NCBI RefSeq assembly: GCF_000420625.1
Contig: NZ_ATVH01000018.1
Span: 62,001 to 126,000 of the forward strand
DNA length: 64,000 nt
Direction: 5' to 3'
Source: Fodinicurvata sediminis DSM 21159
Lineage (GTDB): Bacteria; Pseudomonadota; Alphaproteobacteria; Kiloniellales; DSM-21159
The translations under genes and the position numbers were made by a program. Under the pieces are notes generated by a model. That model searched no databases, was not told the origin of the DNA, and saw only the letters and a program-made list of their open reading frames with translations. Positions 1-7,950 of the stretch are shown in pieces (position 1 is the first letter of the stretch; every line of letters begins with the position of its first letter).

Positions 1-28
1 CGCCAGACGCCGAAAGGATGGGGGGTAT

Positions 29-1195
29 ATGCACTCCGGCGACCCAAACGGTGCGAGGCAGGCTTTGCTGCCTGCTGGCCTGCAGGACATACTCTATCCG
101 AATGCGGCCCATGAGGCGGCCATTGTGGAGAAGCTGATTCGCCATGTGAGCCGCCATGGCTATGAGCGCATCAAACCTCCGCTTATCGAATTCGAGGACA
201 GTCTGCTGGCCGGCCCTGGGGGGCAGGTTTCGGATCAGACCTTTCGGCTGATGGATCCGGTCAGCCAGCGTATGATGGGCTTGAGGGCCGACATGACGCC
301 CCAAGTGGCGCGTGTTGCCATCTCGCGACTGGCCCGGGAACCGCGGCCGCTGCGGCTTTGCTATGCAGGAGAGGTCCTGCGTGTGCGCGGCAGCCAGCTG
401 CGTCCGGAACGACAGTTCACCCAGGTCGGTATGGAACTCATCGGAAGCTCCTCCTCGCGCGCCGATGCCGAAGCTGTCTTCCTGGCAGCAGATGCCTTGC
501 GGACACTGGGTGTCGAAGAGTTGTCGGTCGATCTGTCCCTGCCGACCCTGGTAGGGCGGGTGTTCGATGCACTGGAACTGCCGGACAGCATGCAGCAGGA
601 ATTGCGTGCCGCCCTGGACAGAAAGGATTCTGCAGCGGTGCAGCAGGCGGCCGGCACGCATGCTGCCCTTTTCGATGGACTGTTGCGAGCCTCGGGGCTG
701 GCCGAAGAGGCGCTGGAGCGCATTGGAAATCTGTCTTTGCCGGCTGCGGTGCGTGAAGAGATCGAGCGCCTGGCCCAGGTGATCGACGAGGTGCGAGTGA
801 TGACTCCTGACCTTGTCATGACCGTGGACTGCGTCGACCATCGTGGCTTTGAATACCAGACAGGCCTTTCCTTTACCCTCTTTGCCTCGGGTGTACGCGG
901 AGAATTGGGGCGCGGCGGCCGTTACGACGCTCCGCGCGGGGAACAAGAGGGAGAACCTGCTATTGGCTTCACCCTTTTCATGGACTCCGTCCTACGAGCT
1001 CTACCGGCGCCCGCCCATGCACGGCGGCTTTTCCTGCCTGTGGATGCAGAAAGCGCGATTGCGACGGCTTACAGAGCGGCCGGCTGGGTTACGGTGGCAG
1101 CATTGGATGACGGGATTCATCCCGAAAGCGAAGCGCGCCGCCTGAATTGCACCCACATTCTTGTGGGGGACAAGATCGAGGAATTGGAGGACTAG
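29..1195 (+). CDS. hisZ: ATP phosphoribosyltransferase regulatory subunit HisZ
   Basis: Regulatory partner of the short form of HisG in the first step of histidine biosynthesis; it is a catalytically inert relative of histidyl-tRNA synthetase. The 388-residue length is usual for HisZ. Class II synthetase-fold motifs are visible: RADMTPQVARV from residue 86, FTQVGMELIG near 130 and ELGRGGRYD near 295. No anticodon-binding domain follows, which separates it from HisS. The ATG lies behind a G-rich purine stretch that can serve as ribosome binding site. Only six bases separate it from purA, so the two are probably co-transcribed. hisG is not in the window. Confidence 0.93.
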   Translation: MHSGDPNGARQALLPAGLQDILYPNAAHEAAIVEKLIRHVSRHGYERIKPPLIEFEDSLLAGPGGQVSDQTFRLMDPVSQRMMGLRADMTPQVARVAISRLAREPRPLRLCYAGEVLRVRGSQLRPERQFTQVGMELIGSSSSRADAEAVFLAADALRTLGVEELSVDLSLPTLVGRVFDALELPDSMQQELRAALDRKDSAAVQQAAGTHAALFDGLLRASGLAEEALERIGNLSLPAAVREEIERLAQVIDEVRVMTPDLVMTVDCVDHRGFEYQTGLSFTLFASGVRGELGRGGRYDAPRGEQEGEPAIGFTLFMDSVLRALPAPAHARRLFLPVDAESAIATAYRAAGWVTVAALDDGIHPESEARRLNCTHILVGDKIEELED

Positions 1196-1201
1196 GGTTT
1201 C

Positions 1202-2494
1202 ATGGCCAACGTTGTGGTTGTCGGCTCCCAGTGGGGGGACGAAGGCAAGGGCAAGATTGTCGACTGGTTGAGTGAACGTGCGGACGTGGTCGTGCGTTTT
1301 CAGGGTGGACACAATGCGGGCCATACGTTGGTCATTGATGATGTGACCTACAAGTTGTCGCTTCTGCCATCCGGTGTGGTGCGGTCGGACAAGCTGTCCA
1401 TCATCGGCAATGGCGTCGTGGTGGATCCCTGGGCCCTGATGGAGGAGATCGAGCGCCTGCAAGACCAAGGCGTACAGATTTCTCCGGACAATCTGCGCAT
1501 TGCCGATAACGCTGCACTGATACTGCCTCTGCATGGACGCGTCGACCGGGCACGTGAAACGGCACGCGGTGGCAAGGCCATCGGGACAACCGGCCGTGGG
1601 ATTGGTCCTGCCTATGAGGACAAGGTCGGCCGACGTGCCGTGCGTCTGTGTGACCTGGCAGATCCAGATCTGATTGCAGAGCGTGTTGATGCTCTGCTGG
1701 TTCATCACAATGCTCTGCTGCGGGGATTGGGCGAAGAGGAAATGGAGCGCGATTCCCTGATCGCGGAATTGCAGGCGATAGCCCCCAGGCTTCTGCCCTT
1801 TGCCTCACGTGTGTGGGCAACCCTTGATACCGCACGTCGCCAGGGAAGGCGTATCCTGTTCGAGGGCGCGCAGGGGGCCATGCTCGACGTGGATCATGGA
1901 ACCTATCCCTATGTGACCTCCTCCAACACGGTTGGCGGGCAGGCCGCAGCGGGGTCAGGGACAGGTCCGCATGCCATCGATATGGTGCTGGGTATCACCA
2001 AAGCCTACACAACGCGTGTGGGGGCGGGGCCCTTCCCAACGGAACTGGATGACGAAATTGGCCGTCAACTGGGTGAGAAGGGCCGAGAGTTTGGTACTGT
2101 GACCGGGCGCCAGCGGCGCTGTGGTTGGTTCGATGCCGTTCTTGTGCGCCAGACAATCAAGACCGGCGGGATCGATGGCATCGCCTTGACCAAGCTGGAC
2201 GTCCTGGATGGCATGGATGAATTGAAAGTCTGCGTGGGCTATGAAATCGACGGACGCCGCTATGACTACCTGCCCTCCCAGTCGCGCTTGCAGGAACGCG
2301 CCCAACCGCTCTACGAGACCTTCGAAGGATGGCAGCAGAGCACCCAGGGGGCGCGCTCATGGGCTGAACTGCCAGCCACGGCGGTTAAATACATTCGCCG
2401 CATAGAAGAGTTGATCGAGGCGCCTGTCACGTTGCTGTCCACCAGTCCCTCACGCGACGACACCATCGTGATGCGGGATCCATACGCAGGTTGA
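1202..2494 (+). CDS. purA: Adenylosuccinate synthetase PurA
   Basis: Makes adenylosuccinate from IMP, aspartate and GTP in AMP synthesis; a cytosolic enzyme. The 430 residues match the family length. The diagnostic N-terminal [11 protein letters not shown] with the catalytic Asp and P-loop-like glycines is at residues 8-18, GHNAGHT is near 38, [14 protein letters not shown] near 128, the Arg-bearing [11 protein letters not shown] near 270 and [11 protein letters not shown] near 300. It follows hisZ by six bases. The hisZ-purA order is one I associate with alphaproteobacteria. Confidence 0.98.
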   Translation: MANVVVVGSQWGDEGKGKIVDWLSERADVVVRFQGGHNAGHTLVIDDVTYKLSLLPSGVVRSDKLSIIGNGVVVDPWALMEEIERLQDQGVQISPDNLRIADNAALILPLHGRVDRARETARGGKAIGTTGRGIGPAYEDKVGRRAVRLCDLADPDLIAERVDALLVHHNALLRGLGEEEMERDSLIAELQAIAPRLLPFASRVWATLDTARRQGRRILFEGAQGAMLDVDHGTYPYVTSSNTVGGQAAAGSGTGPHAIDMVLGITKAYTTRVGAGPFPTELDDEIGRQLGEKGREFGTVTGRQRRCGWFDAVLVRQTIKTGGIDGIALTKLDVLDGMDELKVCVGYEIDGRRYDYLPSQSRLQERAQPLYETFEGWQQSTQGARSWAELPATAVKYIRRIEELIEAPVTLLSTSPSRDDTIVMRDPYAG

Positions 2495-2596
2495 TAGCTG
2501 TCGCTTCCCACCAGGCGCAGTCACGTTAACACTTAATTATCTCTATTGCGGTAAGACGGGGAGGGCTTTGCATAAAGTTCTTTCTATCCCGGAATC

Positions 2597-4690
2597 GTGG
2601 CTGTATCGGCAATGAGTGAGGCAACCGCCCAGAAGCGCAGCGAAGAACCTTCCGGCCAGTCGGCAAGGGGGGTTCGGTTGGAACCAGTCTTGCTTGGCAA
2701 GAACTGGGAAATCGACCCGCGTCAACCTTTGCCGCACCTCAATCAGCCCCATGCACGTGCCTTTGCGGCCAGGGACAAGCGTTTCCTCTCTTCCGGCAAG
2801 GCAGACAATTATTTTGCCTTGGTTTGCGAGGAATTTCTGTCGCCGCGCCTGGATACCATGCGCCATCTGAAGGGCGAGGATCTGGATCACCTCTTGCAGC
2901 CTGTCACCTTCGGTCTGATCGACTGGGGCATGCAGGAGGGGATGCGCCGGCCCGCCGTGGTCTTTGAGGAGCCTGTCGGCGAAAGAGTCCAGCAGTCACC
3001 CGATGAAGCCTTCAGCGCTTTCAATGAAGATGCTCTGACGCGAAAGGTTGTGCAGCCCCTGGTGCCCTTGCTGGAGAACATGGCGGAACGTGGTGTGACG
3101 CATCGAGCCATTCGGGCCAACAATATCTTCTGGCGCGATGCCGCGCATAACAGTGTCATTTTGGGAGAATGCGTGACGTCCCCGGCGGGCCTGGATCAGC
3201 CGGATGTCTACGAGCCCATCGAAGGTGTCCTGTCACGACCATCGGGTCGGGGCCCGGGTTCAATTGCCGATGATCTCTATGCCTTCGGGGTCATGCTGGT
3301 TTTCCTGCTGAACGGAAAGAACCCGGTCGAGGGAATGACCCGTCATGCCCTTGTTCAATCGAAAATCTCCCAGGGCACCTATGCCACGGTCGTGCGCAAT
3401 CTGCGAACATCGTTGCCCATCATGGAATTGCTGCGCGGACTGCTCTGCGATGATCCGCGCGAGCGCTGGAGCCTTGAGAACCTCTCTATCTGGGCCAACG
3501 GGCGGCACCTCAGCCCCAAGCAGCCCAGCCTGCCGCAGAGAGGCGCCCGTCCCTTTACCTACCGGGATACCAAATACTGGAATCTGCGTTCACTCAGTGC
3601 CGCGATCGGAAGCGATTGGAAGGCCGCGCAATCCGAAATCGATGCACATGAGATCGCGGTATGGATCCGCCGTAGCCTGGGCGATGAGACCATTTCGGAC
3701 AGAGTTCTCGAAACCACGGGACAGGTCCGCAAGAGCAGTTTCTCCGGCGCTTCGGAGTCCCTTTCGGACAAGGCACTTAGCCGCCTGCTGATGATCATGG
3801 ATCCATCGGCTCCGATACGCTATCGCGAACTGTCAGTGGAGCCTGACGGTCTGACTCAGGCATTGGCCGTGGAATTCGAGACTCCGGGCTTTCAGGAACT
3901 GATCAGCGAAGTCATTGCCCGTCGCTTGCCGCAAAGCTGGCTGGAGGCGCAGCCACATACCTCGGCAGAACTTGGAGTGATGCAACGCACCTTCGAGGAT
4001 CTCTACAATTATATCTCCCGGCCCTTGCCCGCATACGGGATCGAACGGTGCCTCTATCAGTTCAATCCAGGTTGGCCTTGCTTGAGTCCGCTGGTGCGCG
4101 AGGCCTATGTCACGGATGTAAAGCGCTTGCTGCCGGCCCTTGAGGCGCGCGCTTCAAGCAGCAGGGATGCGGAGCCACTGGACCGGCACATTGCCGCCTT
4201 CGCCTGTTCCCAGTTGGGGGATATACCGGAGCGCACCATTCTGGCCCTGGGAGAAACGACGACCGAAGCCGCACGAATCAGCGGGATTGTTCTCTTCCTG
4301 GCCGAGGTGGCCCAGAGAACGGATCAGCACCATCTGCCCAAGCTTGCGACCTGGCTGTCCGATTATCTCAAACCCTTTGTTGATTCCTTTCACAGCCGGC
4401 AGTTGCGCGAGGAACTTCAGCGGGCCATCGATTCCGCCGTGAAAGCCGGCAGCCTGCCGGACCTTGCGCGTGCTGTGGGCGATCAGGAACGACGCGAACG
4501 GGATGAGCGTGGATTTGATCTGGCCCGCCGCGAATACCAGGCCCTGGAACGCGAATGTCAGGGGCTTGAAGATGGCAAGTTGACCGATAGCGTCTTTGTA
4601 TCCGCCCGGGCACGATCTGCTTCGGCTGTAGCAGCCGGCTTGGCGTCCGGGGTCGGACTGTTGTTCATGACCTTACTGTATGTGACCTAA
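2597..4690 (+). CDS. Tail-anchored protein with a degenerate protein-kinase fold
   Basis: 697 residues. The N-terminal third resembles a Ser/Thr kinase domain: the segment GVTHRAIRANNIFW (residues 167-179) sits where HRDLKPxN is expected, and DDLYAFGVMLVFLLNG (225-240) matches the helix F region. The catalytic Asp is Ala (A171), DFG is replaced by LGE near 189, and no clear ATP-anchoring lysine motif was found, so it looks like a pseudokinase. The remaining 400 residues match nothing I recognise; they are followed by a charged helical stretch (about 620-660) and one hydrophobic segment at about 672-695, so the bulk should face the cytoplasm. A GTG start at 2597 is used; an in-frame ATG at 2612 is equally possible. 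It is followed 13 bases later by another membrane protein gene, a likely partner. Role unknown. Confidence 0.8.
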   Translation: MAVSAMSEATAQKRSEEPSGQSARGVRLEPVLLGKNWEIDPRQPLPHLNQPHARAFAARDKRFLSSGKADNYFALVCEEFLSPRLDTMRHLKGEDLDHLLQPVTFGLIDWGMQEGMRRPAVVFEEPVGERVQQSPDEAFSAFNEDALTRKVVQPLVPLLENMAERGVTHRAIRANNIFWRDAAHNSVILGECVTSPAGLDQPDVYEPIEGVLSRPSGRGPGSIADDLYAFGVMLVFLLNGKNPVEGMTRHALVQSKISQGTYATVVRNLRTSLPIMELLRGLLCDDPRERWSLENLSIWANGRHLSPKQPSLPQRGARPFTYRDTKYWNLRSLSAAIGSDWKAAQSEIDAHEIAVWIRRSLGDETISDRVLETTGQVRKSSFSGASESLSDKALSRLLMIMDPSAPIRYRELSVEPDGLTQALAVEFETPGFQELISEVIARRLPQSWLEAQPHTSAELGVMQRTFEDLYNYISRPLPAYGIERCLYQFNPGWPCLSPLVREAYVTDVKRLLPALEARASSSRDAEPLDRHIAAFACSQLGDIPERTILALGETTTEAARISGIVLFLAEVAQRTDQHHLPKLATWLSDYLKPFVDSFHSRQLREELQRAIDSAVKAGSLPDLARAVGDQERRERDERGFDLARREYQALERECQGLEDGKLTDSVFVSARARSASAVAAGLASGVGLLFMTLLYVT

Positions 4691-4703
4691 AGGTACGAAT
4701 CTT

Positions 4704-5252
4704 ATGGTAGCACGTACAAACAAGGCTTCAGCAAACACCATCCAGGGCATGGAAGGTCAGCAGGCAGGGAAAGGCAAGGGAATCAGCTGGATGCGGCTGT
4801 CGGCCGGTGTCCTGTTGGGTATCCCTGCAATTGTGGTTCTATTTCCGACATTCATCCTCATCTGCGTCACGATGCTGCCCAGTCTGGTGGCTTTCATCAC
4901 TGACAGGCAGCCCGGCCGGCATACGGCTTTGACGGTTTCGCTTCTGAACTTCTGTGGCGCCTTGCCATCGCTGGTGAAGCTCTGGGCCATGGGCCAAAGC
5001 CTGTCTGCAGCCATGGTGCTGATGGGGGATCTGATGGTCTGGCTGACAGCATATGGGGCAGCGGCGACAGGGTGGATGATCTTGATGCTGGCCGTGCCGG
5101 TTTGCCAGACCTATTACGTCATGATCACACAGTCGCGCCTGAAGCAGTATCGCCAACGCCAGGAAAAGCTGGTCCACGAGTGGGGACAGGAAGTCAGCGG
5201 CCTGACCGTGACGGACGACGATCCGGACAGAAAAACGGCGGAGCCAAGCTGA
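4704..5252 (+). CDS. Small integral membrane protein, unknown function
   Basis: 182 residues with a basic N-terminus, then about three or four hydrophobic segments (about 33-56, 70-92, 96-120, 121-140) and a hydrophilic C-terminal tail rich in Gln, Arg and Asp. No enzyme motif is visible. It starts 13 bases after the pseudokinase-like gene with an AAAGG ribosome site and is probably in the same operon, so the two may work together at the inner membrane. The stop codon lies in the loop of the terminator hairpin that follows. Confidence 0.75.
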   Translation: MVARTNKASANTIQGMEGQQAGKGKGISWMRLSAGVLLGIPAIVVLFPTFILICVTMLPSLVAFITDRQPGRHTALTVSLLNFCGALPSLVKLWAMGQSLSAAMVLMGDLMVWLTAYGAAATGWMILMLAVPVCQTYYVMITQSRLKQYRQRQEKLVHEWGQEVSGLTVTDDDPDRKTAEPS

Positions 5253-5266
5253 TTCGGCTCCGCCGT
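5235..5266. terminator. Bidirectional intrinsic terminator between convergent genes
   Basis: An 11-bp perfect stem with arms ACGGCGGAGCC and GGCTCCGCCGT surrounds a 10-nt loop. It has an A-run on the left and a T-run at 5275-5279 on the right. It lies between the plus-strand membrane protein gene and minus-strand rpoH, so it can end transcripts from both sides. Confidence 0.85.
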
Positions 5267-5315
5267 ACTTCCAGTTTTTGTAAACAGCCAGTTCCTATAA
5301 ACAGAACCTGTTCGG

Positions 5316-6218
5316 TCAGTTGGCGGCGAGTTTTTCGTCCAGGGCCGCGTTCTTGATGGCCTTTTGCAGTTTTTCGAAGGCACGCACCTCGATCTGGCGT
5401 ACGCGTTCGCGGCTGATACCGTATTCCTGGCTCAATTCCTCAAGCGTGGTGGCTTCTTCCTTCAGGCGGCGTTCCTGAAGAATATGCTTCTCCCGCTCGT
5501 TCAGGTTCTCCATGGCTCCGGCCAGGAGCTGCCGGCGCTTGTCCATTTCCTGCTGGTCACCAAGCAGGGTTTCCTGGTCTTCGGTTTCATCGGTCAGCCA
5601 GTCCTGCCATTCACCTTCGCCATCGATCCGTAGAGGCGCATTCAGGGAATGATCCGGGCTGGCCAGCCGGCGGTTCATGTTGATGACGTCCTGTTCGGGA
5701 ACGCTGAGTTGCTCCGAAATGTGCGAGACCTGATCCGGGTTCATGTCCCCGTCCTCGATGGCCTGCATCTGCCCCTTCAGTTTGCGCAGGTTGAAGAACA
5801 GTTTCTTCTGCGCGGCAGTGGTGCCCATCTTGACCAAGGACCAGGAATGCAGGATGTACTCCTGGATGGCCGCGCGGATCCACCACATGGCATAGGTGGC
5901 CAGACGGAAGCCGCGTTCGGGGTCGAAGCGCTTGACGGCCTGCATCATCCCGACGTTGCCCTCGGAGATCAGCTCCGAGATGGGCAGGCCATAACCACGA
6001 TAGCCCATGGCAATCTTGGCGACCAGACGCAGGTGGCTGGTTACCAGCTTGTGAGCGGCTTCGGTATCCTCACGATCCTGCCAGCGCTTGGCCAGCATGT
6101 ACTCCTCGTCCGCATCGAGCATGGGAAACTTGCGGATTTCCTGCAGATAACGGGTCAGGTTGCTGTCGCTTGTCAGCGCAGGCAATTTTGAAGCAGAAGG
6201 TAAACCGGTCATATCCAC
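5316..6218 (-). CDS. rpoH: RNA polymerase heat-shock sigma factor RpoH (sigma-32)
   Basis: Directs RNA polymerase to heat-shock promoters. 300 residues with sigma-70 region 1.2/2 (SEGNVGMMQAVKRFDPERGF, then TYAMWWIRAAIQEY), the RpoH box QKKLFFNLRK that separates it from RpoD and other group 2 factors, and a region 4 helix-turn-helix (ELSQEYGISRERVRQIEVRA) near the C-terminus. It lies downstream of rluD on the same strand. The 69-bp gap holds two inverted repeats and a strong AAAGGAG ribosome site eight bases before the ATG. A candidate promoter overlaps the end of rluD. Confidence 0.97.
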   Translation of the reverse strand: MDMTGLPSASKLPALTSDSNLTRYLQEIRKFPMLDADEEYMLAKRWQDREDTEAAHKLVTSHLRLVAKIAMGYRGYGLPISELISEGNVGMMQAVKRFDPERGFRLATYAMWWIRAAIQEYILHSWSLVKMGTTAAQKKLFFNLRKLKGQMQAIEDGDMNPDQVSHISEQLSVPEQDVINMNRRLASPDHSLNAPLRIDGEGEWQDWLTDETEDQETLLGDQQEMDKRRQLLAGAMENLNEREKHILQERRLKEEATTLEELSQEYGISRERVRQIEVRAFEKLQKAIKNAALDEKLAAN

Positions 6219-6228
6219 GACTCCTTTA

Positions 6229-6255
6229 CGACCCGGATATTTTCCGGCCGGGTCG
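6229..6255 (-). promoter_or_regulatory. Hairpin directly upstream of the rpoH ribosome binding site
   Basis: On the minus strand, arms CGACCCGG and CCGGGTCG form a perfect 8-bp stem with an 11-nt AT-rich loop. The stem ends next to the AAAGGAG ribosome site. There is no T-run after it, so it is a poor terminator for rluD. A role in rpoH translation or mRNA stability is an inference. A second small inverted repeat, ACCATA/TATGGT, lies at 6262-6277. Confidence 0.5.
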
Positions 6256-6286
6256 ATTCAAACCATACCAATATGGTCATGATTAT

Positions 6287-6314
6287 TTTATAAGCATTCC
6301 AGAAGTTTGATCAA
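6287..6314 (-). promoter_or_regulatory. Candidate vegetative promoter for rpoH
   Basis: Minus strand TTGATC (6309-6314), 16-bp spacer and TATAAA (6287-6292). It overlaps the last codons of rluD and would give an rpoH leader of about 60 nt that contains both inverted repeats. The match is good at -10 and moderate at -35. Confidence 0.45.
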
Positions 6315-7295
6315 GTTTTTTAGGTCGCAAGGCAGATCTGTCGTAAAATCAATCCATTCTCCAGTTTCCGGATGTTCAAAGCCCAGCGTGCGGGCGTGCA
6401 GGGCCTGTCGCGGAAAGGCACACAAGGCAGTGGATAGCTGTTCGGGCAATTGTTTCAGAAGCGCCGGACGCCGGCGTCCGTAAAGGGGGTCTCCCAAAAG
6501 TGGATGTCCCGCGTGGGCCAGGTGAACGCGAATCTGGTGTGTCCGACCACTGTCGAGACGGCAGGACAGTTGGCTGACAGCTTCTGCGCCATAGCTGCGG
6601 ATGCTGCGATAATGGGTGCGCGCCGGCTTCCCGCCTGTGCGCAGGACAGCCATTTTCTTTCGGTTGATCGGGCTTCGTCCGATATTGCCTTCAATCTCTC
6701 CCTCCCGCGGGTTCAGTGCACCCCACGCCAAGGCCATATATTCGCGCGACACCTGTCGGCTCGAAAACTGGCTGACCAGACTGTTGTATGCCGCCTCGCT
6801 CTTTGCTGCGACAAGGACACCGCTGGTGTCCTTGTCCAGTCGATGAACGATGCCGCAACGTTCCTCACCTCCCACCTGCCTGAGGCTGTCGCCGCAATGG
6901 GCCAGCAGGGCATTGACCAATGTACCATCAGGTGTTCCTGCTGCCGGATGGATAACCAGACCGGCAGGCTTATTGAGGACAAGAAGTTCCGAATCCTCGT
7001 GAAGGATATCCAGCTCCAAGGGCTGAGCTTCCAGACTCTGCTTGCGAGTCTCGGGGATCTCTATGGCAAAAGTTTGGCTGGATTTGACCCGCAATGAGGC
7101 CTCGACTATCGTCCTGCCATCATTCTTCAGGGCGCCCTGGGCGATCAGGGACTTGATCCGCCGGCGCGAAAGAGTGGGAAGCCTGTTCGCCAACAGCCGG
7201 TCGAGACGCATGCCGGCTTCCTCAGGTGCCACAAAGATTTCATGGCGCCCCGTTTCCGTCTCGCAGGCATTCGGCTTTTCGGTGTCGTCGGACAT
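6288..7295 (-). CDS. rluD: RluD-type 23S rRNA pseudouridine synthase
   Basis: Converts uridines in 23S rRNA to pseudouridine. An N-terminal S4-type RNA-binding segment (MRLDRLLANRLPTLSRRRIK) is followed by the RluA/RluD catalytic domain with HRLDKDTSGVLVAAK carrying the catalytic Asp, GRSPINRKKMAV and the C-terminal RTHQIRVHLAHAGHPLLGDPLYG block. The open frame reaches back to 7400, but that would overlap the divergent gene at 7395, and the first 35 residues look unlike the family, so the ATG at 7295 (MSDDTEKP) was chosen. RluD as opposed to RluC is judged from general pattern and is less certain than the family. Confidence 0.88.
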   Translation of the reverse strand: MSDDTEKPNACETETGRHEIFVAPEEAGMRLDRLLANRLPTLSRRRIKSLIAQGALKNDGRTIVEASLRVKSSQTFAIEIPETRKQSLEAQPLELDILHEDSELLVLNKPAGLVIHPAAGTPDGTLVNALLAHCGDSLRQVGGEERCGIVHRLDKDTSGVLVAAKSEAAYNSLVSQFSSRQVSREYMALAWGALNPREGEIEGNIGRSPINRKKMAVLRTGGKPARTHYRSIRSYGAEAVSQLSCRLDSGRTHQIRVHLAHAGHPLLGDPLYGRRRPALLKQLPEQLSTALCAFPRQALHARTLGFEHPETGEWIDFTTDLPCDLKNLIKLLECL

Positions 7296-7394
7296 GCTTG
7301 ACGGGTCGTGTGTGCGGTGCGCGAATGGGGGTTGTGATGACACGGCTTCGCCGGTGGCGCTCACTGATCTGATTATTCCGGAGAACAGGGATTC

Positions 7395-7721
7395 ATGCAC
7401 GCATTAAAGGCACTGGTCATCGCAATGGGCCTTCTGATCATTGTTGGGATGGGACTGGTCGTATGGGGCTTTGCGCGCCAGGCGACCCAGATGACCGAGA
7501 AAAGCGAAGATGCCAGGTCATCCGAAGACAGTTATTTTGAAACCCAGGTCGACTTGCCCAATGGCTGCACTGTGGACAGCCTCAAGAGTGACGGGCAGGG
7601 CGGCTTGCTGCTCCTGCTGAAAGGTCAAGGACGGGCAGGTGAGGCCTGCGCGCAGATCATCCTGTTGGATGCCGGTAACGGCGAAGTTCGTGGCCGTATA
7701 GGGCTGCAAGACGGCCAGTGA
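7395..7721 (+). CDS. Single-pass membrane protein, DUF6476-like
   Basis: 108 residues: one N-terminal hydrophobic helix (about 7-28), a short charged linker and a small periplasmic domain with two cysteines (in NGCTVDSL and GEACAQII). It resembles a small alphaproteobacterial family (DUF6476, recalled from memory). It is divergent from rluD and 82 bp upstream of tRNA-Glu. Function unknown. Confidence 0.75.
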   Translation: MHALKALVIAMGLLIIVGMGLVVWGFARQATQMTEKSEDARSSEDSYFETQVDLPNGCTVDSLKSDGQGGLLLLLKGQGRAGEACAQIILLDAGNGEVRGRIGLQDGQ

Positions 7722-7751
7722 AAATTCTTGCAGTTGGCCAAGCGAAAGCGG

Positions 7752-7780
7752 TTGCCGAGCCCCAAGGATTTCTGTATATC
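7752..7780 (+). promoter_or_regulatory. Promoter of tRNA-Glu
   Basis: TTGCCG (7752-7757), 17-bp spacer, TATATC (7775-7780). This places the start about 17 nt before the mature tRNA. Spacing is ideal and both boxes match the vegetative consensus well. Confidence 0.6.
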
Positions 7781-7803
7781 CTCGCTCCCGGCCTGGACAC
7801 AGC

Positions 7804-7879
7804 GTCCCCTTCGTCTAGAGGCCTAGGACACCGCCCTCTCACGGCGGCAACAGGGGTTCGAATCCCCTAGGGGACGCCA
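7804..7879 (+). tRNA. tRNA-Glu, anticodon CTC, CCA encoded
   Basis: Acceptor arms GTCCCCT and AGGGGAC pair fully and are followed by discriminator G and an encoded CCA (7877-7879). The anticodon stem CCGCC/GGCGG encloses loop CTCTCAC with anticodon CTC at 7838-7840. The T-arm has the standard GGTTCGAATCC. It reads GAG codons. Confidence 0.97.
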
Positions 7880-7950
7880 ATTACCATAACGTTGCTGATA
7901 GCCTCTGGCCACCTGTAGGCCACAGCGACCTCCTAGCTTATTCCCGAAGA

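Noticed and set aside
7869-7879. Possible phage or island attachment site at the tRNA-Glu 3' end
   Set aside because: No second copy of the tRNA end and no integrase gene were seen in the window.
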